Position numbers and translations under genes: made by a program. A stretch of DNA of 64,000 nucleotides from Torymus aiolomorphi (taxonomy: Eukaryota; Arthropoda; Insecta; Hymenoptera; Torymidae): the NCBI GenBank assembly GCA_036365515.1, contig CM070874.1:242984430-243048429 (forward strand), in the 5' to 3' direction. The notes beneath the pieces were generated by a model. The model was given only the letters and a program-made list of their open reading frames with translations. It had not been told where the DNA came from and ran no database searches. Below, piece by piece: positions 44,861 through 55,526 of the stretch; the stretch's first letter is position 1, and every line of letters begins with the position of its first letter.

Positions 44861-46636
44861 ACTGACTCCATCAGTTTCTTGAGCTCGTCCTGCTTGTCTG
44901 TAAAATTCAATTTTACATTAGTATATAAACCCTCTAATTATATTTCAAGTTTTTCTACTGTCTATTTTCTCCAATATCATGACATATTATCTCCAAATGC
45001 GCGCGACTTTTACTGTCTATATACACTCCATATGGATCCATTTTAGAACTGTCAATTGCGTGCTTACACTCCATTTGTATAGCTAAACCTGTCTCAATGA
45101 CAGATCCGATTCGAATCGTGACGTCCTCCTGGCACCTTCTTACTGTCAAAAATCTCGTCAAAAAGTACGACTTTATACTCCAACAGAAGGCGGTATTCAG
45201 ACTATATTTTGACGTCATTTACTCCAATACGCGCGTTTTTACTCCATGTGTGCACACTTTTTCTCCAACTCCTATAGTCTGAATCTGTCTATTTGTTTTA
45301 GCAACCCCCTCCCGCGTTGACGTAGCGCAGCTAGCATGCACTGCGTCGCGTTTCAGGGGCGCTACATATGTGTATTCACATGTGTTCATAGAGATAACGC
45401 TGAAGCTGTATGCGCTCCATCGCTACAAGCTACAGTTTCTCCTTTCTCCTACATGTGTATATGTACATATACATATACGCCATTGTTTATTTCGCGGTGA
45501 GCCGCGCGTGCTCCATGCTACGCAGCTACCAACTCTTACTTCTGTACTCTCCTGTATTCTCCTGTACTCTCCTGTACTCTCCTGTACTCCCCTGTACTCT
45601 CCTGTACTGCTCCGCGTGTCCCCTCGCCGCGCAAACGCAGCCTCTCTCTCACACTCTATAGAGTCGCGCGCCCCTCTCCCGCGCGACCATCGAGTATCAC
45701 TTCTCATACTCGCTACGCGCTCCTTTTCCGCGTGGCTATCAAAAACTCTCTGCGCGCGCCCCTTCTCCACGCGACTATCGGTTCTCTTTCGGTATGTGCG
45801 TCACGGCTGCACGCGAGCTCCTTCTCCGACTCCGCGCACTGTCGCGTCGTCTCTCCATGCGCGAGCTCCCCCCCCCCCCCGCCCCCCCGCGACGCCCGCG
45901 CGCACCATGCTCTCTCTCAACATGGCGCGTCGTTCGCCTCGAGCGGGAAGGAAGGCAGCCACGAGGCGACACCGCGGGTGACCATCTTGGTTCGCTGCGC
46001 GCGCATGCACACGTGCGTGTTCCCGCTCAAACTTGTTGCGCGCCTATGCCACTTCTGAGAATCATCAGAATTCCTCTCTATGCTACACTTTTCTGTTCTT
46101 TGATTTTAGCCATTGTTTTTCGTCTCTCAATTTTACACGCGTACTTTCTCTTATTTTCTGATCTAATTCTCACTTTCTCATACGATTAATTTTCTATCTT
46201 TTAGCTAAACTATTCGCAAACATCAATTTTGATTTTTTCGCTTTCTACTGATTCGCGAGTTTCTCCTCTCGCGTTGTTTGACTCGTGTTTCTATTCAATT
46301 TGTATTTCAACACTTTTACCTTTGCAATTATTCTCCTGAGTATCTAAATACATGTATTTTTACATACCTTTGTTCGCCTTTGATCCGGGCTCGCCTTGTG
46401 CCATCGTTTTTGCCCCTGTGCGTCTCCTTGGCAAACTTCTTCCCGATGAGCACAAAATCTCCTGTCGCTCTCCAGTGCACACCGTGCCCTGTGATGCAAT
46501 CAGGGAAAGCCCCTCTCTTTCTCCAGCTTTCGAATCTTTCTCTCGTCTCACGATACAAAGGCTAAACACGTCACTTTTTCTCTCGTGTTTTCTCCTACAC
46601 TTATTTGCGCAGTGGAAGCGTGCTGGGCCCATAACC
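44861..46636 (-). other. Copia-2 long 5' leader
   Basis: About 1.8 kb between the primer-binding site and the gag ORF. It contains seven 10-bp tandem repeats (CTGTACTCTC, 45541-45610), a run of 12 C (about 45870, G-quadruplex potential on the minus strand), and a GC-rich block 45620-46040 unlike the rest of the element. No protein domain is recognised on either strand, despite overlapping ORFs up to 203 codons. Confidence 0.6.
46622..46636 (-). promoter_or_regulatory. Copia-2 primer-binding site
   Basis: The minus strand reads GGTTATGGGCCCAGC next to the LTR. This is the copia-type site complementary to an internal part of the initiator methionine tRNA. Confidence 0.85.
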
Positions 46637-46898
46637 TGTTGGAGTTTAGGGTAAGACAACAAGATAAACGCAACAAATCAAGATGAAACAAAGGCTTTAT
46701 TTAACACACTCTGTATTCACAGTACTCTGCACGTCTGCCTCGTTCGGCGCGCTGCAACGGTCTGGCTAGAGCGGCTACCGCTCTCGTCCCCGCACTGCAG
46801 CGGCGTTCGCTCGCACCGCAAGGCGTTGCTCTCTTACATACATCCATATATCTATATCTACTTTAACGCTACGCAGATTGATCACATAGATTCCAACA
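46637..46898 (-). repeat. Copia-2 5' LTR
   Basis: Partner of 36453-36715. Confidence 0.95.
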
Positions 46899-48003
46899 AC
46901 AATATACTAAAAAATTATTTACGTTTTATTATATGAAAAGGAATTCTACAAATAAATAATAAATTTTTGCTTTCTAAAGTCGAAATAAATTTCTTTCACG
47001 CGGATACTGAAAGTCAAATCCAAAAAAGTTGTGAAATCAATTAAAGTGTAATTTTATATACTTAACAATCATTATTTATAATGTACTTTTACTCTTAAAA
47101 AGTTGTAAAATCTCTCTAAAAAATTTTTTTACAAAAGTAAAAACTTATAGGCAAGAATAAGTTTGGTTACTATTCCACATAGTTTTATACTTAACAAACA
47201 TTATTTACTAAACTCTCCCACCCTCTCTTTCTTCCCCCTCTCTCTCTCCCTGTGTACCAAAAACTTTAATGAGAGCTTAAATATTTTTTCAAACCAATCA
47301 ACACGTTCTTTAAAAAATTAATTTTTTAAATATATTCTAACAACACAATTTGTCTATAGTCCTTTTATTTATTCTGATCTCATCTATTCAATAAGCACTT
47401 TCTACAAATGGTAATAATTTTTTTTCATGACTGTACAAATAATAATATTGTTAATAAAACTTTCTACGAAAGTATAAAATAAGGCAAGTATAGAAGTTTT
47501 TTCTGTATAATCTATAAAATAATATTTTTGATTTTTTAAAAGAAGTCAAATAAATACTATAGTAAAAAAGTCTTTTACTTCTTTGAGTCAATGTATGCTC
47601 AACAAATTATATGTAAGTACATTCAAATTGTTCACTGCAAGTCAAACAAACGAAAGTTGTGAAATCAATTATCGATATTCAAGTAATGCAAACCATTCTC
47701 CGAAAAACTGTATGACTATGTTCTCAGAAATGTATTCAAATTTCTTCATTCTTCTATACAAATTAAACACAAGAAAGTACTGAAATCAATTAATTATAGT
47801 CAAGTACCGGCCATAAGAACTTTCCGTACCTCGCATGTAAAATTACATTTTACGCCCATGTTGTAACTTTAAAATTATTCAGCCAGCGGGCATAAAGTGC
47901 GACATAACGCCCAAGAGGCCTAATAGCTCACACAGCTCCTACAAAACTTTATAGTACCTACGTACTTTACGCCCGTGTGGGCGAAAATTATTTTAATTAT
48001 ATA

Positions 48004-49636
48004 AGGGCAAATTCACAGAACTTTTAACTTTTGATTTTGGTATAATAAAAAAAAAAAGTAGAAGCACAGTAATATAACTTTGTATACGTATTTGTATATC
48101 TTTCGGAAACCACAATTCATCACTGTGACAATTTTTTATGGTGGGTCGTAGAGGTTATAGGCTCAAGAATAAAAGTATTAAGATGATGTTAAATACCGAC
48201 ATAATTTTTAAACGAGTACATCTCATGAAAATACCAATGGAATCATCCAAAAAAAAATCTGAGTATAGTATTAACATATACGGAGCGCTTGATGAACGTG
48301 TTTTTCCAAAAAAATGATGAGAATTTATTTAATTAAATAAAAACCGTACTGTCGGTAAGTAGGAATCTGCAATTGGCCTACTTTGCAAACGAGCATAGCT
48401 AACGAAAATGCTAATAGAATCACTAAAAAAAAATTCCTGAATATAATGTTTATGTGTACGGAGCGCTTGACGAATTCTTTTTCCGAATAAACGCTTGAAT
48501 GTTGATTTAAAAAATTTTGAAATTCACGGTTTCACATGGCCTTAATAAAATAATTTAAATAAAGGCATATATTTTCTTTAATTAATATAAATATATTTAC
48601 ATTCAATGTATAATACATATATATTGTGTATTCTATACGAGTATATAGAATATATATACGTAGATATTATTTTTTTATATAGACCTAGATAACGCCCATA
48701 TGTGTCCCATATTTATTTTTTTTTTTAATATTTTTTTTATACATGTGTACTATATGGAAAATAGTATGGCCTATATTTGGTACCGGCACGATGGCCACAT
48801 GTGACCCACGTGTTACTTATATACATATGAACAAAATTTTTTGTGAAGATAATGTTTGAAAACTTATTTCCCACATAATGGAATCCCTAAGTAATATAAT
48901 ACTCATTTAATGAAAATTCTTAGTTGCATTTAATGAAAACCACATGATTAATAACAACGGCCTTCTGGTTTTTAAGTCTTATATAAAAAAATAAACAAAT
49001 CACAATTACATTTCATTCAATATAAACAAAATTTCAGTTGTGACAAACAAAAAAGTAAAATTTTAACATTTGTCACGCTTTCCATGGTCATATTTAAAGT
49101 ACCCTCTATAGGCTGATATTGGGAGCACATTAACGGGTGGGGTCTTAAAATCTTCCTTATTTGGACTGTTACAAGAGTGCTGATTATAAATATAATTTTT
49201 GTGAAGGCTGTGACTGTCACATTAACAAATAGGCAAAAAATTAAATTTGAGTAAAAACGAGTCACACATTTTTATATGTACATATCTTTTTTTAGAAGGA
49301 AGGCACACAAATGAGCGTAAAGCTGATGTTAAATGTATGTATTGACTCATTTTTTCTGGTGAATATTTTAACGATAGATTGTGGGCTACGTGTGCAGCAT
49401 CCATAAGAATAAAAAGAAATGAGGGAGTTACATATTAAATTTAGACAAATTACTATCTTTTAACATTCGTAAACAGTTTATGAAATTTACTATGAACTCC
49501 ATACCTCTACATGCACTTTGTATAGATCATATTTAAGTATAATAAGGTGTTTAAAAAGGATAAATTTTTATTTTAGCTGAGTTTTTTGAAACAAAAAAAT
49601 TGAAAATCAAAAGTTAAAAGTTCTGTGGATTTGCCT
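48004..49636. mobile_element. 1.6-kb element with ATA duplication in the left arm
   Basis: The ends are AGGGCAAATTCACAGAACTT and the inverse of AGGCAAATCCACAGAACTTT, extending through TTAACTTTTGATTT (about 34 bp). ATA flanks it (48001-48003, 49637-49639); the right arm at about 50716 has the uninterrupted site. Inside, 48170-48545 holds a sequence found inverted at 61676-62040. No long ORF, so it is non-autonomous. Confidence 0.75.
48170..48545. repeat. Two-unit repeat family (copy 1)
   Basis: Two diverged units of about 170 bp, each with CGGAGCGCTTGATGAA or CGGAGCGCTTGACGAA preceded by an A-run and ATAGTATTAACATATA-like text. It matches 61676-62040 in reverse orientation. Confidence 0.75.
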
Positions 49637-49884
49637 ATAACTATAATGCCTTCTTTTTATTTCTAAAATTCATAAGAATTTTTTCAGGTATTTACGAAAA
49701 GTCAAGGACTATATAAAAAAATTACCTAGTTACAAATACATCACTATTTTTCATTATTCCTCCTCAATTTTGAACTTTCTATAATATTACGCATCTAGGA
49801 AGGACAAGAGAAGTCTAGAGCAACTCTAGCAGGGGTGGTCCCCGATCTCCCGTACATACTTGGCGGGCCTGACGGTTTGCAGTT

Positions 49885-50469
49885 ACATCCAGGGCTACTT
49901 AAATGAAGAATACTAAATTTTTGCGTAAATTCATTAACAATATTTATACCTACAAGTCCACCATAAATAATTATATTCGCTCTAATTTTTAATTGATGTC
50001 GTTAAGTACAACATATACGTACATGTGCAGAATCATGATTTATATGTCATTACTAAACATATTTTTCCTTGTGTCCGTCCTTTTTAAACGAGAATAAAAT
50101 AAAAAATTCATATAAATTTATAGTCTGTTCAAAAGTCCTTTACATTTTACTAACCGTTTCATAAGCAACATATTTTATATCCTTTTCCCCCGTGTAAATA
50201 TCATATAAGATCTCATATGAGAAGTTCAGACAGCACATATCTCGTATGAGATCTTACGTGTGATGTCATATGCAATTTTACGTATTACAGGATCTCATAT
50301 GAGATCTCATATGATATTTTCACGCGGGTGTGTACTTTCTATTTAAAAACAGAGTGATAGATTCATAGATCAGTAGTTAGTATGTAGAAGCAACCCATTT
50401 ATACATTTTATTTGATCTTTAAACATATGAATATATATTTATATGAAAATGACCATGCCTTACACCTTG
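49885..50469. other. Loop of the large inverted repeat
   Basis: Non-coding. It contains a smaller palindrome at 50187-50328 and nothing else recognised. Confidence 0.5.
50187..50328. repeat. Small palindrome with ATATGAGATC words
   Basis: CCCCCGTGTAAATATCATAT at 50187 is mirrored by ATGATATTTTCACGCGGG ending near 50328. Words GATCTCATATGAGATC and TCTCGTATGAGATCTTACG recur between. MITE-like. Confidence 0.6.
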
Positions 50470-50880
50470 AACTGCAAACCGTCGGGCCCGCCAAGTATGT
50501 ATGGGAGATCGGAGGACCACCCCTGCTAGAGTAGCTCTAGACTTCTCTTGTCCTTCCTAGATGCGTAATATTATAGAAAGTTCAAAATTGAGGAGGAATA
50601 ATGAAAAATAGTGATGTGTTGGTAACTATGTAATTTTTTTAAATAGGCCTTGACTTTTCATAAATAACTGAAAAAATTCTTATGAATTTTAGAAATAAAA
50701 AGAAGGCATTATAGTTATATAATTAAAATAATTTTCGCCCACACGGGCGTAAAGTACGTAGGTACTATAAAATTTTGTAGGAGATGTGTGAGCTATTGGG
50801 CCTCTTGGGCGTTATGTAGCACTTTATTCCCGCTGGCTGAATAATTTTAAAGTTACAACATGGGCGTAAAATGTAATTTA

Positions 50881-51065
50881 TACCACTCTAACCTCAAAAT
50901 CACCACTTTGATATGATTTTTCGGCGCTCGTGGTACAAAATACCGTTCGAAACTAGTACGTAAGTTGATTATTTAGGTGGTGTGACTTTTTCGCACTCGC
51001 TTCGCTCGTGCAAAAAGTCACACCAGCTAAATAATCGACTTCCACACCCGTGTCGAAATGTACTA
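50881..51065. mobile_element. Short MITE in the right arm, TTTA duplication
   Basis: Present only in the right arm; the left arm (about 47825-47850) reads straight through. TTTA lies at 50877-50880 and 51066-51069. It contains the hairpin GGTGTGACTTTTTCGCACTC / GTGCAAAAAGTCACACC, which recalls the GTGCGAGAAGT words at 63905-63990. Confidence 0.7.
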
Positions 51066-51460
51066 TTTACATGCGATGTACGAAAAGTCCTTATGGCCGG
51101 TACTTGACTATAATTAATTGATTTCAGTATTTTCTTGTGTTTAATTTGTATAGAAGAATGAAGAAATTTTAATACATTTCTGAGAACATAGTCATACAGT
51201 TTTTCGGAGAATGGTTTGCATTACTTGACTATCGATAATTGATTTCACAACTTTCGTTTGTTTGATTTGCAGTGAACAATTTGAATGTACTTACATATAA
51301 TTTATTGAGCATACATTGACTCAAAGAAGTAAAAGACTTTTTGCTTCCTCATAGAGGAAGCTTTGTGATAGTAAAAAAAAAAGTTTATGAGATAATTTGT
51401 TAGAAATGTTATTTAGCAAATTTGGAATCGAAATACACTATTTTTAGAAAATGTCCGTAT

Positions 51461-51668
<208 letters not shown>

Positions 51669-52382
51669 GTATACGCTGATATCTCATGATGCACTCGACC
51701 GATTTTAACGGGAGAGTGATCATTTTTTTAGATTTTGCTTCCACAATTGGGGTCAATATTCTATTTTTGTAAAATTTAATTTTTTTTTATAGCCATTTTT
51801 TAATTTTCAAAATTTTTTTTCGAATTTTTTAATATCTAGAACAAATATTGTTTATATATCATGAATTCTCTGTATGTAGGATAAAATTATCTACAATTTA
51901 AAAAAAAAAAGTAGCTATATTTCGCCATAAGTTATTGATGAAAATGTAATTTTTTGTAAATAGGTTATATTTCGAAATTAAAAAAAGATATTAACATGAA
52001 TATTTTTTTGGTTATAAAGGATATTAAGTACTATAACTTACTAAATTTTTATGTTTTTTTATTTATTATTTTTTGAGAAAAAAAATAATTTATAAAAAAA
52101 AGTGATTTTTTTTGTCGTTCAATAACTATAGTAAAATTGGCTTAATCACTTTGAAATTCTTTGTAGGGGTAGATTTTGTATACCAATCGAGTGAGTTCTT
52201 TGGGCAAAAGGATTGATCCATAAATTTCGAAGATATTTGAGATTAAATTTTTTTTCAATTTTTGTTTAAATCGTAATTTCTCGAGAACGGCTCTATGTAT
52301 CTAAATGGGGTGGGTGGTATTCGAAAGAGAATTAAATTACCTATATTTTCTAAAAAAAGTTAATTCTCTAGCTATCACGGTT

Positions 52383-52536
52383 GGCATGGTGTGGTTTGTG
52401 CACATAAGAATTATGCACATATTTATTGTGCACACTTTAGCATTGGAGTATACACATAGATATAGATATACACCAATGCTAAAGTGTGCACAATAAATAT
52501 GTGCATAATTCTTATGTGCACAAACCACACCATGCC
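52383..52536. mobile_element. hAT-type MITE (8-bp duplication)
   Basis: GGCATGGTGTGGTTTGTGCA begins a 64-bp arm that is repeated inverted without visible mismatch to 52536; the loop is about 26 bp. TCACGGTT lies at 52375-52382 and 52537-52544. The pre-insertion sequence GATAGCTA...ACGGTTCTTTTG is preserved inverted at about 52810-52835. The 8-bp duplication is the hAT signature. Confidence 0.88.
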
Positions 52537-53904
52537 TCACGGTTCTTTTGTTATTAACAAAAACGTAAAAATTGAAAAATGAAAAAAAATGAGTTTTATA
52601 TGTTCAACTATTACAAGCGTAAAAATGTCTTATTCGCTTCAAAATTCATTGTAGAGGTATATTATTGATTGTTCTCGGATGAGTTCTTTTGGCAAAGTGA
52701 TTGGTTCATAAATTTCAGAGATATTTGAGGTTAAAATTTTTCTAGACATTTTTAAAATCTATTTCTTGAGGATTTTTTTTTAATTTTTAAATTTTTACAT
52801 TTCTGTTAATAACAAAAGAACCGTGATAGCTAGAAAATTAATTTTTTTTAGAAAATATAGGTAATTTAATTATGTTTCGAATGCTATAAATTACATTCAA
52901 ATACATAGAGCTCTAAATATCAGTTGCAAATTTATAGGCAATTCTGATATATATTTTATGTATATGAAATTTTGTGGAAATGTATAATCTATAAAAATTT
53001 GAATAAATTATGTTGGAGTTTTGTTATTTCTGTCTTTCTGAAGTATTAAATTTTAAATATTGGAATTAAAAATTAATTAAAGGAATCAGTAAATTAAGTT
53101 TGAGGAAGCTACGTGCCAATGAATTGGCAGCGGTTTTTACTATAGTATTTATTTGACTTCTTTTAAAAAATCAAAAATATTATTTTATAGATTATACAGA
53201 AAAAACTTCTATAATTGCCTTATTTTATACTTTCGTAGAAAGTTTTATTAACAATATTATTATTTGTACAGTCATGAAAAAAATTATTACCATTTGTAGA
53301 GAGTGCTTATTGAATAGATGAGATCAGAATAAATAAAAGGACTATAGACAAATTGTGTTGTTAGAATATATTTAAAAAATTAGTTTTTTAAAGAACGTGT
53401 TGATTGTTTTGAAAAAATATTTAAGCTCTCATTAAAGTTTTTGGTACAGAGGGAGAGAGAGGGGGAAGAAAGAGAGGGTGGGAGAGTTTAGTAAATAATG
53501 TTTGTTAAGTATAAAACTATGTAGAATAGTAACCAAACTTACATTATAAATAATGATTGTTAAGTATATAAAATTACACATTAATTGATTTCACAACTTT
53601 TTTGGATTTGACTTTCAGTATCCGCGTGCAAGAAATTTATTTCGACTTTAGAAAGCAAAAATTTATTATTTATTTGTAGAATTCCTTTTCATATAATAAA
53701 TCGTAAATAATTTTTTTGAATATTGTATAGGTTTCGGAAAATAATTCTTATGGTTTCCGAAAAAATTCTTATCGTTTGTAAAAGTTTTTGTAAAGTGATT
53801 ATAAGGGTTTTGGAAAAGAATTTCTCGTTGCTTGCAAACGTTTGTAAAGGATATAGTTTACATTGCGTTTGTAATCTAATTTGTTATTGAATATTTTTTA
53901 CTGT

Positions 53905-54142
53905 TTTATACGTACGTCAATAGGCATTATAATATGTACTATCGTAACTATTATAGTACGTATTGAAATGGTTCGAATAAAAGATGTATTTTAATATGTA
54001 TGAATATACGTTTGATTATACGTATGAAAATACGTCTCAAAATACGTCTGATTATACTTCTTAACATACGTATGATCATACGTCTGATCATACGTATGAA
54101 AATATAGATTAAAGTGCGTATTAACATACGTAAATATTTTTA
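53905..54142. repeat. Degenerate TACGT-word array
   Basis: At least twelve TACGT or ACGTA words spaced about 10-14 bp, with TGAT and TGAA spacers (ATACGTATGATCATACGTCT). The repeat is degenerate and partly palindromic, and the C content is low outside the word. Confidence 0.65.
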
Positions 54143-54466
54143 ACAGGGATTAAACACCAAATCATCCGCCAACACCAAAAATCCGTCTGCAATTGCACAT
54201 TCTTGAAAGAAAATCATATCAAGTACAATCTTTTTCAAGAAACTATTAAGCACGGCACGTACTGATATAAGCAGTATATAATATTTATTACAGTCCTTGG
54301 TATTTCATCAGCTATAATTTCATGCTTCAAAAAATCACATAAAGTTCCATATTATTGATGGAGCGGCCAAGCACTACTAGCAAGTACTACACAAGTAGTA
54401 TCTTTTTCTGTAGCCTATTCATAAATGTAGATAGCCTGTCATCCATGTTATTTCCCTGCTGGAAAA

Positions 54467-54850
54467 AATTGATAGAAATTAATAGAAATCGATAAAACTC
54501 ACCCTTGAAGTCGATAAAATCTCTTATTGACTTGAATGGTGAATCTTAATTCCATTTTCTGCATTAGAAATTGATAAAATGCGATAAAATCGATATAAGT
54601 CAATATAAGTCGATAAAAATCTATAAGAAAAATTACAATTGAAATCAATAAATAAAATTACAATTGAAAGCAATAAAAAGATCATCTTGAAATTCCATTG
54701 ATTTCAATTGATTTTTCGTATAGTTTTATCTACTTATATTGACTTATATCGATTTTATCGCATTTTATCAATTTCTAATGCAGAAAATGGAATTAAGATT
54801 CCCCATTCAAGTCGATAAGAAATCTTATCGACTTCTAACAACTTTTTCTA
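54467..54850. repeat. Foldback element with CGATAAAA words
   Basis: The left arm (about 54467-54640) and right arm (about 54695-54850) are inverted: AAATTGATAAAATGCGATAA at 54566 is mirrored by TTATCGCATTTTATCAATTT near 54755. Arms are 150 bp or more with few differences. GAAGTCGATAA words lie near both ends. Confidence 0.75.
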
Positions 54851-55390
54851 ATAGGGTTGTGCCTGCAAGTGTCTTTTTTTCGTTCTTCATGATGTTTTTT
54901 CATACCTTCCAATTTTGTTTAACTGATTCTACTTGAGACCTTAAGTGACCTTCTTTAGCTGTTAACAGAGCTTCTGCATGTTGTAATTGATTAATTTCTT
55001 GTTTCAGCCTAATAGAACCGCTACCAATTCCAATTGCCTCATATTCAGCTATTTGACAAAACACTCAGCTTTGGTCATATCTAATTGAGAAATTTCTTGC
55101 TCCAAATTTTCAGTACGTTCCAATCGGACTGATAAAACTGATATATAAAACTGACTGTCTAAAACATAGGTTTTCTACACGTAAAAAACTATATTACATA
55201 ATGTACGAAATTGTTAGGCTTTTCTACAGTATTTTGCATGCTAACCATAAAAATTAAAATTAAAATTTGAATCATTAAAATTTGACTGATTTTGCTTAAA
55301 CAAATTAGAATTGCGCTGTACTGGTAAATCATATCACAATTTTTCCATGAAAACTCCCTCTGTATTTTTAACGTACAATTTTAAAGTGAG

Positions 55391-55526
55391 AAGTCCCATG
55401 CCATTCCGAAAAATTAGATGGGACCATTTAAGCCCGTGAGTGCGAGAGAGAGGTTCTTCCGTGAATGTCTCTCTCGCTCTTACGGGCTTAAATGGTTCCG
55501 TCTAATTTTTCGTAACGCCGTGGGAT
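55391..55526. mobile_element. Short palindromic MITE
   Basis: TCCCATGCCATTCCGAAAAA is mirrored by TTTTTCGTAACGCCGTGGGA. The arms continue through ATTTAAGCCCGT and GCGAGAGAG, about 57 bp each. No clear target duplication. Confidence 0.7.

Larger units (their letters stand above)
36453..46898 (-). mobile_element. Copia-2: Ty1/copia LTR retrotransposon carrying a nested transposon
   Basis: LTRs 36453-36715 and 46637-46898 (TGTTGGAGTTTAGGG...GATTCCAACA) with target duplication ACAAT at 36448-36452 and 46899-46903. The opposite arm of the surrounding inverted repeat carries the empty site with a single ACAAT (inverse of ACCTATACAATATTC, near 53730). Minus polarity follows from the primer-binding site GGTTATGGGCCCAGC next to the 46637 LTR and from domain order. 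The interior is about 9.9 kb, of which 3.57 kb is the TTAA element at 36771-40342. The leader is unusually long (44861-46636). Confidence 0.95.

Noticed and set aside
45370..46189. Several overlapping plus-strand ORFs up to 203 codons in a GC-rich block
   Set aside because: Antisense to Copia-2, mutually overlapping in all frames, low-complexity Arg/Ser/Pro; a composition effect.
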